From Paragemmobacter straminiformis (GTDB lineage Bacteria; Pseudomonadota; Alphaproteobacteria; Rhodobacterales; Rhodobacteraceae): a stretch of DNA of 64,000 nt. This document shows, piece by piece, positions 1 to 9,517 of the stretch. A program made the translations under genes and the position numbers. The notes under the pieces were generated by a model, which was not told the DNA's origin, did no database searches, and worked only from the letters and a program-made list of their open reading frames with translations. Each line of letters starts with the position of its first letter. Positions within the stretch are counted from its first letter, which is position 1. The stretch lies in contig NZ_JACLQD010000003.1 of assembly GCF_014243445.1 (NCBI RefSeq), positions 248,001 to 312,000 of the forward strand. Direction: 5' to 3'.

Positions 1-1107
1 ACCAAGACGCTGGGGCCGGGCGAATTCTCGGACACGGTCGAGGCGCAGGGCGGCGACGACAACGCCTTTACCAGCTGGGACTACACCGCGTTTTTCCAGC
101 ATGTTTCGGCCGACCGTCTGCCCCTGATGATGCAGATCGAAGCGGACCGCATGCAGAACCTGCAACTGACCGATGACGTGGTGAAGCCCGAGCGCGACGT
201 GATCGTGGAAGAGCGCAACCAGCGCACCGATACCAGCCCCGGCGCCCTGCTGACCGAACAGATGCGCGCGGCGCAATACCTCAACAGCCCCTACCGCATC
301 CCGATCATCGGCTGGAAGCACGAGATGTCGACGCTGACGCGCGACGATGCGCTGGCCTTCTACAAGGCGCATTACGCGCCGAACAACGCGATCCTTGTCG
401 TTGCGGGCGATGTGACGCCCGATCAGGTGAAAACCCTTGCCGAGACCTATTACGGCCCGATCCCGCCCGCAGCGCATGTCGTGCCGCGCCAGCGCCCGCA
501 AGATCCGCCGCAGCTTGCCGAGCGGCGTCTGGTCTATAAGGATCCGAGGGTTTCGGAACCCTATCTGACCCGCAGCTACCTTGCACCCGAGCGCGACGCG
601 GGCGACCAGAAAACCGCAGCCGCCCTTGCGATTCTGGCGGAATTGCTGGGCGGGAACGGCCAGACCTCGGTTCTTGCGCAGGCGCTGCAATTCGGGGATG
701 CGCCCAAGGCGACCTATGCGGCCGCGATCTATGACGGCAGCTCGCTGGACGACACGACCTTTACCCTTCTGGCGGTGCCGGTGCCGGAGGTGACGCTCGA
801 GGCGCTGGAAGCCGAGATGGACAAGGTGATCGCCAAATTCATGGCCGAGGGGCCGGACCCCAAGGCCTTTGCGCGGATCAAGACGCAAATCAGGGCGGCT
901 GATATCTACGCCCGCGACGACAGCCGTGGCCTTGCGCAGCGCTATGGCGAGGGTCTGGCCACGGGGCTGACGGTCGAGGATATCAAGGCCTGGCCCGCCG
1001 TGCTGGATTCGGTCACGACCGAGGATGTGATGGCGGCGGCGAAGCTGGTCTTCGACCGCAAGAATGCCGTCACCGGATACCTTATGCAGGATGAGGCCGC
1101 CCAATGA
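1..1107 (+). CDS. M16 family zinc peptidase, catalytic-type subunit (5' truncated)
   Basis: This is the C-terminal part of a pitrilysin-family (M16) peptidase, likely secreted or periplasmic. The reading frame is open from base 1, so the start, any signal peptide and the HxxEH zinc motif lie upstream of the window. The visible N-terminal stretch GGDDNAFTSWDYT matches the conserved region that follows the zinc site in the family, and the AFYKAHYAPNNA motif and the second M16 domain follow. The next gene overlaps by ATGA and encodes a second M16 protein without the zinc motif, so the two probably form an active/inactive heterodimer as in other proteobacteria. The family is certain; the substrate is unknown. 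Confidence 0.93.
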   Translation, partial: TKTLGPGEFSDTVEAQGGDDNAFTSWDYTAFFQHVSADRLPLMMQIEADRMQNLQLTDDVVKPERDVIVEERNQRTDTSPGALLTEQMRAAQYLNSPYRIPIIGWKHEMSTLTRDDALAFYKAHYAPNNAILVVAGDVTPDQVKTLAETYYGPIPPAAHVVPRQRPQDPPQLAERRLVYKDPRVSEPYLTRSYLAPERDAGDQKTAAALAILAELLGGNGQTSVLAQALQFGDAPKATYAAAIYDGSSLDDTTFTLLAVPVPEVTLEALEAEMDKVIAKFMAEGPDPKAFARIKTQIRAADIYARDDSRGLAQRYGEGLATGLTVEDIKAWPAVLDSVTTEDVMAAAKLVFDRKNAVTGYLMQDEAAQ

Positions 1108-2423
1108 GCATGATGCGTTTCGCCGCCGGCTTGGCGCTGGCCGTCACCCTTGCCCTGCCCGCGCGCGCGGCTGTGGACATTCAAGAGGTCACCTCGCCCG
1201 GCGGGCTTACGGCCTGGCTGGTCGAGGACCACAACATTCCCTTCACCGCGCTTGAAGTGCGCTTTCGCGGCGGCAGTTCGGTCGAAGACCCGTTGAAGCG
1301 CGGGGCGGTGAACCTGATGACCGCGCTGATCGAGGAAGGCACGGGCGACATGGATTCGCTTGCCTTTGCCGAAGCGCGCGACGATCTGGCGGCCTCGTTC
1401 AGCTTCAGCTCCGATCAGGATTCGGTCGGGGTCTCGGCGCAGTTCCTGACCGAGAACCGCGACAAGGCGGTCGATCTGTTGCGGCAGGCGATCACCGCGC
1501 CGCGCTTCGACGCCGATGCGATCGAACGGGTGCGCGGGCAGGTGTTGTCGAACCTGCGGGCCAGCGAGAAAGACCCCGGCGACATGGCAGGCAAGGCCTT
1601 CAACGCGCAGGCTTTCGGCGACCACCCCTATGCGACCTCGGGCGACGGGACGGTGGAGAGTGTCACGGCGCTGACGCGGGATGATCTGGTGGCCGCGCAT
1701 CAGGCCACGCTGGCGCGCGACCGCATCTATATTGCGGCGGCAGGCGATATTTCGGCCGAGGATCTGGGCAAGCTGGTCGATACGCTGTTCGGGGCCTTGC
1801 CCGCGACAGGTGCGCCGCTGCCCGCGCGCGCGCCCTTTGACCTGACGGGCGGGACGACGGTGATCGACTATCCCGGCCCGCAGTCGGTGGTGCTGTGGGG
1901 CGAGCAGGGGATCAAACGCGACGACCCCGATTTCTTTGCCGCAAGCATCCTGAACGAGATCATGGGCGGGTCGCGCTTTTCGGCGCGGCTGATGACCGAG
2001 GTGCGGGAAAAGCGCGGGCTGACCTATGGCATCGGCACATCGCTTGCCGCATATGACCAGGCGGAATTGCTGGCGGGGCAGTCGCAAATTCCCAACGCCA
2101 AGGTCAAGGACGCGGTCGATGTCATCAAGGCCGAATGGGCCAAGATGTCGGAACAGGGCATCACCGCCGAGGAACTGGCCGCCACCAAGACCTATCTGAC
2201 AGGGGCCTATCCGCTGCGGTTCGACGGCAACGGGCCGCTGGCGACGATCATGGTCAACATGCAGCTTATCGGCCTGCCGAGCGATTACCCCAAGACGCGC
2301 AACGACAAGGTGAATGCCGTCACGCTTGAAGATGCCAACCGCGTGGCAAAGTCGCTGTTCCGGCCGGAAAACCTGCGCTTCGTGATCGTGGGCCAGCCCG
2401 AAGGTGTCACCTCGACCGATTGA
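1104..2423 (+). CDS. M16 family peptidase, non-catalytic subunit
   Basis: A 439-residue M16 (insulinase/pitrilysin) homologue with a signal peptide (hydrophobic segment about residues 5-18, ending ARA). Where the active subunits carry HxxEH, this protein reads [12 protein letters not shown], so the zinc ligands are missing. It keeps the C-terminal Arg-Tyr region ([20 protein letters not shown] then TYG) that holds substrate in the partner subunit. It starts at an ATGA overlap with the upstream catalytic gene; internal Met codons at residues 3 and 4 are possible alternative starts. By family analogy it is the substrate-binding half of a periplasmic heterodimeric protease. Its natural substrate cannot be inferred from the sequence. 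Confidence 0.92.
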   Translation: MSMMRFAAGLALAVTLALPARAAVDIQEVTSPGGLTAWLVEDHNIPFTALEVRFRGGSSVEDPLKRGAVNLMTALIEEGTGDMDSLAFAEARDDLAASFSFSSDQDSVGVSAQFLTENRDKAVDLLRQAITAPRFDADAIERVRGQVLSNLRASEKDPGDMAGKAFNAQAFGDHPYATSGDGTVESVTALTRDDLVAAHQATLARDRIYIAAAGDISAEDLGKLVDTLFGALPATGAPLPARAPFDLTGGTTVIDYPGPQSVVLWGEQGIKRDDPDFFAASILNEIMGGSRFSARLMTEVREKRGLTYGIGTSLAAYDQAELLAGQSQIPNAKVKDAVDVIKAEWAKMSEQGITAEELAATKTYLTGAYPLRFDGNGPLATIMVNMQLIGLPSDYPKTRNDKVNAVTLEDANRVAKSLFRPENLRFVIVGQPEGVTSTD

Positions 2424-2429
2424 ACGGGC

Positions 2430-2455
2430 GAAGAATTTTCGTACGAAAATTCTTC
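2430..2455. repeat. 26-bp perfect palindrome between the M16 gene and mutL
   Basis: Two 13-base arms (GAAGAATTTTCGT and its exact reverse complement) meet with no loop. The AT-rich core stands out in GC-rich DNA. It begins six bases after the peptidase stop codon. There is no U-tract, so it is not a standard terminator. Its function is unknown; it resembles in style the short palindromes at 29622-29730 but differs in sequence. Confidence 0.85.
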
Positions 2456-2515
2456 GGGCCTGCGGTCGCGCCGAATCTGTGGCCCCGTGGCGTCGGGGAT
2501 GCTAGATATGGGTGC

Positions 2516-4354
2516 ATGAACGCGCCCGAACCCAAGATATCAGCGGCCCGCCCTGTCATCCGGCAGTTGGACGAGGCTGCGATCAACCGCATCGCGGCAG
2601 GCGAGGTGGTGGAGCGTCCGGCTTCGGCGGTCAAGGAACTGGTCGAGAACGCGCTGGATGCGGGGGCGACGCGGATTGCGGTCGATTACGCCGATGGCGG
2701 CAAGACGCTGATCCGCGTGACCGATGACGGATGCGGCATGTCGGCCGAGGATCTGCCGCTTGCCCTGTCGCGCCATGCCACGTCCAAGATCGACGGCTCC
2801 GACCTTTTGAACATCCATTCCTTCGGCTTTCGGGGCGAGGCGCTGCCCTCGCTCGGGTCGGTGGGGCGGTTGACGATCACCTCGCGCGTGGCGGGGGGCG
2901 ATGCGGCAAGCGTGACGGTTGCGGGCGGGCGGATGGGGGCGGTGCGGCCTGCGGCGCTGACAAGGGGAACGGTCGTCGAATTGCGCGACCTTTTCTATGC
3001 GACCCCCGCACGGTTGAAATTCCTGCGCTCGGACCGCGCCGAGGCGACCGCGATTGCCGAGGTGGTGCGGCGCCTTGCGCTGGCCGAGCCTGCGGTGGCG
3101 TTCACCCTGCGCGATATGACGGGCGGGGGCGAAGGGCGGGTGATGTTCCGCGCCGATGCGGGGAACGGCGATTTCTTCGACGCCCTGCGCGACCGTGTCG
3201 GTGGCGTGTTGGGGGCGGATTTCATCGACAACGCGCTGCGGGTGGATGTCGAGCGCGAAGGGCTGCGGCTTTCGGGCTATGCCGCGCTGCCCACCTATTC
3301 GCGCGGCTCATCGGTGCAGCAGTTCGTTTTCGTCAACGGGCGGCCCGTGCTGGACCGGATGCTTCTGGGCGCGCTGCGGGTGGCCTATTTCGATTTCCTG
3401 AGCCGCGACCGCCATCCTGCGGCGGTGCTGAATGTCGAGTGCGACCCCGAACGGGTCGATGTGAACGTGCATCCGGCCAAGGCAGAGGTGCGGTTCCGCG
3501 AACCCGAGGCGGTGCGGTCCCTGCTGATTTCGGGCCTGCGCACGGCCTTGTCGGGGGCGGGGCATCGGGCAAGCTCGACCGTGGCCGATGCCACGCTTGC
3601 GGCCTTTTCCGCCCCGCAGGGCGCGGCGCGGGTCTATCAGATGGACCGCCCTTCGGGTGCGGCGCTGTCGCGCGGTTTCGCTTTTCAGGCACCGCTCCAG
3701 CCCGTGCAGGCGGGCTTTGCCGAAGCGCCTTCGGCCCGTGTGGAACCGGTGGCGGAAGCGGCCGACCTGACCGCCCGCCCCTTGGGTGCGGCACGGGCGC
3801 AGGTGCATGAAAACTACATCATCGCCCAGACCGAGCGGGGCATGGTGATCGTCGACCAGCACGCGGCGCATGAGCGGCTGGTTTATGAACGGCTCAAGCG
3901 GCAGATGGCGGAAACGGGTGTGACGGCGCAGGCCTTGCTGATCCCCGAGATCGTGGACCTGTCGCCCAATGATGCGGCGCGCCTGCTGGAACATGCCGAC
4001 GAACTGCGGCGCTTCGGGCTGACGGTCGAACCCTTTGGCGGGTCGGCGGTGGCGGTGCGCGAGGTTCCGGCGATCCTTGGCACCGTTCCGGCGGCGGCGC
4101 TGTTGCGCGATGTGCTGGACGAATTGGCAGACCTTGGCACAAGCCAGCTGGTGCAGGCCAAGGTCGAGGCGGTTCTAAGCCGCATGGCCTGCCACGGGTC
4201 GATCCGGTCGGGGCGGCAGATGCGGGCCGACGAGATGAACGCGCTGCTGCGCGAGATGGAGGCCACGCCGCATTCGGGCCAGTGCAACCACGGGCGGCCG
4301 ACCTATGTCGAACTTCAACTGGCCGATATCGAACGGCTGTTTGGCCGCAGATGA
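2516..4354 (+). CDS. mutL: DNA mismatch repair protein MutL
   Basis: A 612-residue MutL. It couples MutS mismatch recognition to strand removal. The N-terminal GHKL ATPase motifs are clear: [10 protein letters not shown] (41-50), DDGCGM (70-75) and GFRGEAL (104-110). The C-terminal dimerisation domain contains [12 protein letters not shown] near residue 447, which fits the metal-dependent endonuclease motif DQHA-x2-E-x4-E, plus [10 protein letters not shown] and CNHGRPT near the end. It should therefore be a nicking MutL, unlike E. coli MutL. The start chosen is the ATG just before [20 protein letters not shown] 32-codon upstream extension is open but unlike the family. The following rmuC overlaps by ATGA. 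Confidence 0.97.
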   Translation: MNAPEPKISAARPVIRQLDEAAINRIAAGEVVERPASAVKELVENALDAGATRIAVDYADGGKTLIRVTDDGCGMSAEDLPLALSRHATSKIDGSDLLNIHSFGFRGEALPSLGSVGRLTITSRVAGGDAASVTVAGGRMGAVRPAALTRGTVVELRDLFYATPARLKFLRSDRAEATAIAEVVRRLALAEPAVAFTLRDMTGGGEGRVMFRADAGNGDFFDALRDRVGGVLGADFIDNALRVDVEREGLRLSGYAALPTYSRGSSVQQFVFVNGRPVLDRMLLGALRVAYFDFLSRDRHPAAVLNVECDPERVDVNVHPAKAEVRFREPEAVRSLLISGLRTALSGAGHRASSTVADATLAAFSAPQGAARVYQMDRPSGAALSRGFAFQAPLQPVQAGFAEAPSARVEPVAEAADLTARPLGAARAQVHENYIIAQTERGMVIVDQHAAHERLVYERLKRQMAETGVTAQALLIPEIVDLSPNDAARLLEHADELRRFGLTVEPFGGSAVAVREVPAILGTVPAAALLRDVLDELADLGTSQLVQAKVEAVLSRMACHGSIRSGRQMRADEMNALLREMEATPHSGQCNHGRPTYVELQLADIERLFGRR

Positions 4355-5505
4355 TCACGATTGGCGGGATGTCTTACGCGTGGAGCGACCCTCTGGTGCT
4401 GGGCGTGCTGGCGGGGGTGGTTCTGCTGCTGCTTCTGGCGGCGATCCTGCGTGTGGTGCTGCGTTCGGCCCGCATGGCCGAACCCGTCCTGCGCGAGGTG
4501 ACGTGGCTTGCCGACCGGGTGCAATCGCTGTCGGACGGGCAAGAGCGTCTGGCGGGCGGGTTGCACCATGTGTCGGAATCGCAGGCGGTCAGCCAGTCGG
4601 CGATGCTCAAGGTCATGGAGCAGCGTCTGGCCGAAGTGCAGCGCAACATGGTCGAGCAATTGCACGGCACCAGCACCCGCACGGCGCGGTCGCTGGGCGA
4701 ATTGCACCAGCGGCTTGAAACCATCGACAAGGCACAGGCCAATATCGAGAAGCTGTCGGGCAATGTGCTGAGTTTGCAGGACATTCTGTCGAACAAGCAG
4801 ACGCGCGGGGCCTTTGGGGAAATCCAGCTCAACGACATCGTGCTGAAGGCATTGCCTTCGGATGCGTTCACCATGCAGGCCACGCTGTCGAACGGGCGGC
4901 GGGCCGATTGTCTGGTGCATCTGCCCAAGCCCCCCGGCCCCATCGTGATCGACGCCAAGTTTCCGCTGGAAGCCTATGAGGCGCTGCGGCGGGCCGAGAC
5001 GCCGCAGGCCAAGCTCGAGGCCGAGCGGATGTTCCGCGCGGCGGTGCGCGTGCATATCAAGGCGATTTCCGAGAAATACATCCTCGAAGGCGAGACGGCA
5101 GACGGGGCGCTGATGTTCCTGCCCTCGGAAGCGGTCTATGCCGAGTTGCACGCCAATTTCCCCGAAGTGGTGCGCGAAGGCTTTGCGGCCAAGGTCTGGA
5201 TCGTGTCGCCCACCACCTGCATGGCCACGCTGAACACGATGCGCGCCGTGCTGAAAGACGCGCGGATGCGCGAGCAGGCGGGGGCGATCCGCAAGGAATT
5301 GGCGCTGCTTTATGGCGATGTCGAGCGCCTTGGCGCGCGGGTCGAGAACCTTGACCGGCATTTCGGGCAGGCGGCAAAAGACATCGAAGAGATCAAGATC
5401 TCGTCCGAAAAGGCGACCAAGCGCGCGCGGCGGCTGGACAACTTCGACTTCGAGGAACTGGGCAGCGACTCGGTTCCGCTGATCGCGCCGAGGGCCGCGG
5501 AATGA
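4351..5505 (+). CDS. rmuC: DNA recombination protein RmuC
   Basis: A 384-residue RmuC family protein, thought to limit recombination at inverted repeats. It has one N-terminal membrane segment (about residues 12-32), a coiled-coil region, and the RmuC nuclease-like core: [19 protein letters not shown], then [20 protein letters not shown] and [15 protein letters not shown]. The ATG at 4351 overlaps the mutL stop as ATGA. A second ATG at 4369 is preceded by GGCGGG and could be used instead. Co-transcription with mutL and the next gene (ATGA overlaps) places it in a genome-maintenance operon. Biochemical activity in this lineage is inferred from family membership only. Confidence 0.93.
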   Translation: MITIGGMSYAWSDPLVLGVLAGVVLLLLLAAILRVVLRSARMAEPVLREVTWLADRVQSLSDGQERLAGGLHHVSESQAVSQSAMLKVMEQRLAEVQRNMVEQLHGTSTRTARSLGELHQRLETIDKAQANIEKLSGNVLSLQDILSNKQTRGAFGEIQLNDIVLKALPSDAFTMQATLSNGRRADCLVHLPKPPGPIVIDAKFPLEAYEALRRAETPQAKLEAERMFRAAVRVHIKAISEKYILEGETADGALMFLPSEAVYAELHANFPEVVREGFAAKVWIVSPTTCMATLNTMRAVLKDARMREQAGAIRKELALLYGDVERLGARVENLDRHFGQAAKDIEEIKISSEKATKRARRLDNFDFEELGSDSVPLIAPRAAE

Positions 5506-6014
5506 GGGTTCTGCGGGCCGGCGATTACAGGCAGATGCCTTGGGCCAACGGCAAGGGCGTGACGGTCGAACTGGCCAAGGCCGAAAAGGGTGGTGCCCTG
5601 CTGTGGCGGCTGTCGATGGCCACCGTGGCCGAGGATGGGCCGTTTTCGGTTTTTCCCGCGATCGAACGCAATCTGACCGTGCTTGACGGGCCGGGGTTCC
5701 GGCTTGTCGGCGCGGGTGTCGATCTGGACTGTCTGCCGCTGCGGCCCGTGGCCTTTGCGGGTGACGTTCCGGTGCGGGCCACAGGCACGGGCGGTCAGGT
5801 TTCGACCGATTTCAACGTGATGACCGCGCGGCATTTGCCCAAGCCGCAGGCCTGGCTGCCCCAGGGCGCGGTTGCGGCGGGTGGCCTGCTTGCCTTTTTC
5901 GCGCTCGGGGCCGCGCAGGTGGGCGGCGTGGCGCTGGCGCGGCACGATCTGGCCCTGACCGAGGGCGCGGCCGATGTTGCGGGGGCCGTGCTGGCGGTGC
6001 GCCTGTTCGTCTAG
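5502..6014 (+). CDS. HutD/Ves family protein
   Basis: A 170-residue cupin-fold protein of the HutD/Ves family, recognised by RQMPWANGKGVTVEL at residues 10-24, WRLSMATVAEDGPFS and GFRLVG. Family members are often linked to histidine utilisation or stress, but their biochemical role is not settled. It overlaps rmuC by ATGA. Its TAG stop overlaps the TAG stop of convergent chrR, both read from the same CTAG at 6011-6014. No histidine-degradation gene is in the window, so a link to that pathway is not supported here. Confidence 0.85.
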   Translation: MRVLRAGDYRQMPWANGKGVTVELAKAEKGGALLWRLSMATVAEDGPFSVFPAIERNLTVLDGPGFRLVGAGVDLDCLPLRPVAFAGDVPVRATGTGGQVSTDFNVMTARHLPKPQAWLPQGAVAAGGLLAFFALGAAQVGGVALARHDLALTEGAADVAGAVLAVRLFV

Positions 6015-6655
6015 ATCCGCAGGAAGGGCTGGGCGAGGCGCGGGATCAGCGCGTTGAAGCGCAGCGGCGCATCGGTGGCGGCAAGGCAGATGCAGGCGGG
6101 GCCCGCTTCGGCAACGGGGGTATGTTCCACGGCTTCGTCCGCGATTTCGATATCACCGGGGCCGAAACGGTCGGCATCGTCACGGAAGGCGCCTTGCAGC
6201 ACCAGCGTCAGTTCCAGCCCGCGGTGGCCGTGGTCGGGCACGGCTTGCCCTGCCGGAATGTAAAGCAGGCGGGCCGAGGCATCGCGCCCTGTGCGCAGGA
6301 TGGCCTGTTTGACGCCCGCGCCAAGGTTGCGCCATTTCACGGATTCGGGGCCGCCGCCGATGTAACCGGCCAAGGGCGCAGGGAAACAACCCGCGCGGCG
6401 CATCGGCGCGCGGTGGGTGGCCTGCGGCATCTGCTCGATCCGGTCGAGGCAGGCGGCAAGGCTGGCATCGGACATTTCCACGCTGTCGGCCTCTTGCAGC
6501 ACCGCACCGCCGACGGCTTCAAAGGCGGCAAGGCGGGCGCGGCATTCGTCGCAGAGCGAAACGTGGGTTGCAGTGACCAGATTGAAGGCTTCGGGCAAAT
6601 CGCCTGCGGCGTAGGCCATCAGAAGCTGGTCGGAAAGGTGGTGGCGAATGGTCAT
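6011..6655 (-). CDS. chrR: Anti-sigma factor ChrR (zinc-dependent)
   Basis: A 214-residue ChrR that binds and inhibits sigma-E (RpoE) and releases it during singlet-oxygen or photo-oxidative stress. The N-terminal anti-sigma domain has the zinc ligands His6, His31, Cys35 and Cys38, at the numbers known for Rhodobacter sphaeroides ChrR. The C-terminal cupin domain has His142, His144, Glu148 and His178, one residue shifted from the R. sphaeroides cupin ligands. Both metal sites are thus intact. It lies directly after rpoE (13-base gap), so the pair is one autoregulated transcript. No membrane segment is present, so it is a cytoplasmic anti-sigma factor. Confidence 0.97.
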   Translation of the reverse strand: MTIRHHLSDQLLMAYAAGDLPEAFNLVTATHVSLCDECRARLAAFEAVGGAVLQEADSVEMSDASLAACLDRIEQMPQATHRAPMRRAGCFPAPLAGYIGGGPESVKWRNLGAGVKQAILRTGRDASARLLYIPAGQAVPDHGHRGLELTLVLQGAFRDDADRFGPGDIEIADEAVEHTPVAEAGPACICLAATDAPLRFNALIPRLAQPFLRI

Positions 6656-6668
6656 CTACGTCTTGCCT

Positions 6669-7199
6669 TCAACTCATCTGCTGGCGCAACCGGTCGAGCG
6701 CCAATCTTATGCGTGACTTGATCGTTCCAAGCGGAAGGCCCGTTTCGGTGGCGATTTCGCTGTGCGAAAGGTCACCGTAAAAGGCCCGTTCGATCAGGGC
6801 GCGCTGTTTGTCGGGTAGCTGGGCCAAGGCTTGGCCCAGCTTGTCGGTTTCCTGTTGCGCCTCGAACACCTCGGCCTGATCGGGTTCAGGTTCGGGGCCC
6901 CAAGGCAGGTCTTCGGGTTCGGGCCTGCGCGCCTTGCGCAGGGCGTCGATTCGTCTGTTGCGGGCAATGGTGAAGACCCAAGTCGCCACCGAAGCCCGCG
7001 TCGGGTCGAAGAGATGCGCCTTTTGCCAGAGCGTCGCCATGACGTCTTGCGCACATTCCTCGGCCAGACCCGCATCGGCGCCCGACTTCATCAGGAAAGC
7101 CTTTACCCTTGGGGCAAAGTGCCTGAACAGGGCGGCAAAAGCCGCCTTGTCCTGATGGTCGCGCACCCGAAGCACAAGGGCCGCCCAATCTGTCTCCAC
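6669..7199 (-). CDS. rpoE: ECF sigma factor RpoE (ECF11, singlet-oxygen response)
   Basis: An ECF sigma factor of the RpoE/ChrR type, 176 residues from the chosen start. Region 2 is seen in DVMATLWQKAHLFDPTRASV and WVFTIARNRRIDALRK; region 4 in LPDKQRALIERAFYGDLSHS and GTIKSRIRLALDRLRQQ. The longest ORF runs to an ATG at 7337, but that ATG lies inside the spacer of the rpoE promoter (7326-7353). The first methionines after it (7319-7314) fall at the expected transcription start. A GTG at 7199 preceded by AGGCGGA gives VETDWAALVLRVRDH, which fits the family's N-terminus. This start is inferred; the identity of the protein is not in doubt. Confidence 0.93.
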   Translation of the reverse strand: METDWAALVLRVRDHQDKAAFAALFRHFAPRVKAFLMKSGADAGLAEECAQDVMATLWQKAHLFDPTRASVATWVFTIARNRRIDALRKARRPEPEDLPWGPEPEPDQAEVFEAQQETDKLGQALAQLPDKQRALIERAFYGDLSHSEIATETGLPLGTIKSRIRLALDRLRQQMS

Positions 7200-7325
7200 C
7201 TTATCCGCCTGCACGGCAGACCCATCCTTCCGGCAACTAACCGTTTGTTCCGTCGTAGCATATTGCCCGACAGACAAGGGCGCACCCGATTTTTCGGCCT
7301 GATGCAAGTCGAACATCATAAAGCT

Positions 7326-7353
7326 TTTACGCTGCATGCTGTCCTTTGGATCA
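7326..7353 (-). promoter_or_regulatory. Sigma-E (RpoE) promoter of rpoE-chrR
   Basis: On the minus strand, TGATCC (7353-7348), a 16-base spacer, then CGTAAA (7331-7326). This fits the TGATC/TA-type promoter described for RpoE in Rhodobacter sphaeroides and has exactly the same hexamers and spacing as the promoter on the other strand at 7419-7446. It implies autoregulation of rpoE. Confidence 0.8.
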
Positions 7354-7418
7354 CACCGGGTGAAATGATACGCTGTAAACCAATGTCAAGTTTCCACTGT
7401 CCAAAAAAAATTACAGGT

Positions 7419-7446
7419 TGATCCAACCGGTTGCGGGCTGCGTAAA
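7419..7446 (+). promoter_or_regulatory. Sigma-E (RpoE) promoter of the amine-oxidase operon
   Basis: TGATCC (7419-7424), a 16-base spacer, then CGTAAA (7441-7446). The expected start of transcription is about 30 bases before the ATG at 7482. It is identical in hexamers and spacing to the divergent rpoE promoter, so both units should fire together when ChrR releases RpoE. Confidence 0.8.
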
Positions 7447-7481
7447 AGCCTTGTGACGCCCATTTTGGAGACCTGCCGTTC

Positions 7482-8777
7482 ATGCCGTTTGAAACCCTTG
7501 GTTCCGTTCCCCGTCGTGTCGCTGTCATCGGGGGAGGGATTTCCGGCATGGCCGCCGCGCATCTGTTGGCCGATCAGGACGCCGTCGTCCTGTTCGAGGC
7601 CGAGGGGCGGCTTGGCGGGCATGCCCGCACCAAGATGGGCGGCAAGCGGGGTGACCAGCCGGTCGATACCGGGTTCATCGTGTTCAACAAGGTGAACTAT
7701 CCCAACCTGCTTGGCATGTTCGACAAACTGGATGTGCCCTATGTCGAAAGCGACATGAGCTTTGGCGCCTCGGTCCGGGGTGGCCGCGTGGAATATGCGC
7801 TCTCGTCTCTCGACACGCTGTTCGCGCAGCGCAAGAACGCCGTCAGCCCGCGTTTTCTGGGGATGATCCGCGATATCCTGCGCTTCAACAAGAATGCGTT
7901 GCAGGTGGCCACGCCGGGCATGACCATCGGCGGCCTGCTGGGCGCGCTGGGCACGGGCGCATGGTTCCGCGATTACTACATCACGCCGTTTTCGGGGGCG
8001 ATCTGGTCGACGCCGACGCGGGGCATTCTGGATTTTCCGGCCGAGGCGCTGGTGCGGTTCTTCCAGAACCACCACCTGCTCGACTTTGAAGGGCAGCACC
8101 AGTGGTACACCGTGAAGGGCGGCTCGGTCGAATATGTGCGGCGGCTGCAAGCCTCGCTTGCCTCGCGCGGGGTCGACCTGCGGCTGGGCGCGCCGGTGGC
8201 GGCGGTCAAGCGCGAGGCGGGTGTCGTGATGGTGCGCCCGCATGGCGGCGAGTGGGAAGTGTTCGACGACGTGATCTTCGCCACCCATTCCGATGTGACG
8301 CTGCGGATTCTGGCGGATGCCACCCATGACGAGGCAAAGGCGCTGGGCGCGGTGCGCTATCAGGCGAACGAGGCGATCCTGCACCGCGACCCGAATGTGA
8401 TGCCGAAGAACCGCAAGTGCTGGTCTTCGTGGGTCTATGTCGAACCGGCCGAGGGCGCTTCGGGCAAGATCGACCTGACCTACTGGATGAACTCGCTTCA
8501 GCCGATTCCCAAGGATGACCCGATCTTTGTGACGCTGAACTCGAACGGCGGAATCCGGGACGAGCTGATCGACGATGTGGTCAGCTTTGACCACCCCGTC
8601 TACGACCTTGCCGCGCTGAACGCGCAGGGGGTGATCCGCGCCATGAACGGGCAGCGGAACACGTGGTTCGCCGGGGCGTGGATGCGGAACGGCTTTCACG
8701 AGGACGGGTTCGCCTCGGCCGTCGACGTGGTCGAGGCCATGCGCTCGGGGGCGCGGGAACGGCAGATGGCGGCATGA
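7482..8777 (+). CDS. FAD-dependent amine-oxidase-like protein of the sigma-E regulon
   Basis: A 431-residue FAD flavoprotein. The dinucleotide-binding GGGISG sits at residues 17-22, with the ribose-binding Glu at 39 and the FAD-contact motif VDTGFIVFN. It is first in a five-gene operon whose order (amine oxidase, DUF1365, MFS, DUF3833, SDR) matches the R. sphaeroides RSP_1091-1087 operon next to rpoE-chrR. There the first two genes are needed for sustained sigma-E activity and are linked to oxidised or furan-containing membrane fatty acids. It probably acts on unsaturated acyl chains, but this is inferred from synteny. The next gene overlaps by ATGA. Confidence 0.9.
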   Translation: MPFETLGSVPRRVAVIGGGISGMAAAHLLADQDAVVLFEAEGRLGGHARTKMGGKRGDQPVDTGFIVFNKVNYPNLLGMFDKLDVPYVESDMSFGASVRGGRVEYALSSLDTLFAQRKNAVSPRFLGMIRDILRFNKNALQVATPGMTIGGLLGALGTGAWFRDYYITPFSGAIWSTPTRGILDFPAEALVRFFQNHHLLDFEGQHQWYTVKGGSVEYVRRLQASLASRGVDLRLGAPVAAVKREAGVVMVRPHGGEWEVFDDVIFATHSDVTLRILADATHDEAKALGAVRYQANEAILHRDPNVMPKNRKCWSSWVYVEPAEGASGKIDLTYWMNSLQPIPKDDPIFVTLNSNGGIRDELIDDVVSFDHPVYDLAALNAQGVIRAMNGQRNTWFAGAWMRNGFHEDGFASAVDVVEAMRSGARERQMAA

Positions 8778-9517
8778 CGGTCGATCTGATCCGCGGCGAG
8801 ACGTTTCACGGGCGCAAGGGGGCTGTGGCGAACAGCTTCCGCTACAGCGTCGATTACGTGCTGCTCGACGCAGAGCGGGCCAAGGGTCCGGGCCTGTTCT
8901 CGCGCAACCGCGCGAACCTGTTCGCGGTGCATGACACCGATCACGGCGGCGCACCGGGCAAGGGGCGCGGCGTCGCATGGGTGCGCGAGGTGCTGGCCGC
9001 GCATGACATGGCCGCCGACCGCGTGCTGCTGATGGCGCAACCGCGGGTGATGGGGCATGTGTTCAACCCCGTGTCCTTCTGGCTGTGCTATCGGGATGCG
9101 GCGCTTGTGGCGGTGATTGCCGAGGTGACGAACACCTACGGCGACCGGCATTCCTATCTGTGCCACCGCGACGACAAGGGGCCGATCAGCCGCGAGGATA
9201 CGCTGGCCGCGACCAAGATCTTTTACGTCTCGCCCTTCCAGCCCGTCGAAGGCAGCTATCGCTTCCGCTTCGATATCGGTGACGGGCGGGTCGGTGTCTG
9301 GATCGATTACACCACGGCGGGGGGTGGGTTGTTCACCAACCTGATCGGCCCGCGCGTGCCGCTGACGAATGGCGCGATTTTGCGGTCGGCGCTGCGCCGT
9401 CCCTTCGGGTCGCGGCGGGTGCTGGCGCTGATCCACTGGCAGGCGCTGAAGCTGGCGGTCAAGGGCGTGTCCTTCCGCCGCCGTCCCGCACCGCCGGAAA
9501 CCGAGGTCAGCCAGTGA
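8774..9517 (+). CDS. DUF1365 family protein of the sigma-E regulon
   Basis: A 247-residue DUF1365 protein. Typical family motifs are the N-terminal GETFHGRKG, the central MGHVFNPVSFWLCYR, and EVTNTYGDRHSYL. The start is the ATG overlapping the upstream stop codon (ATGA). A longer open frame from 8663 runs inside the amine-oxidase gene and is rejected. It corresponds to RSP_1090 of R. sphaeroides, which with its neighbour is required for full sigma-E induction by singlet oxygen. DUF1365 proteins are widely found next to cyclopropane-synthase-like and amine-oxidase genes, suggesting a role in acyl-chain modification. The reaction is not known. Confidence 0.9.
   Translation: MTVDLIRGETFHGRKGAVANSFRYSVDYVLLDAERAKGPGLFSRNRANLFAVHDTDHGGAPGKGRGVAWVREVLAAHDMAADRVLLMAQPRVMGHVFNPVSFWLCYRDAALVAVIAEVTNTYGDRHSYLCHRDDKGPISREDTLAATKIFYVSPFQPVEGSYRFRFDIGDGRVGVWIDYTTAGGGLFTNLIGPRVPLTNGAILRSALRRPFGSRRVLALIHWQALKLAVKGVSFRRRPAPPETEVSQ

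Noticed and set aside
2430-2455. The 26-bp palindrome considered as a rho-independent terminator of the M16 operon
   Set aside because: The stem is AT-rich and loopless, and no U-tract follows.
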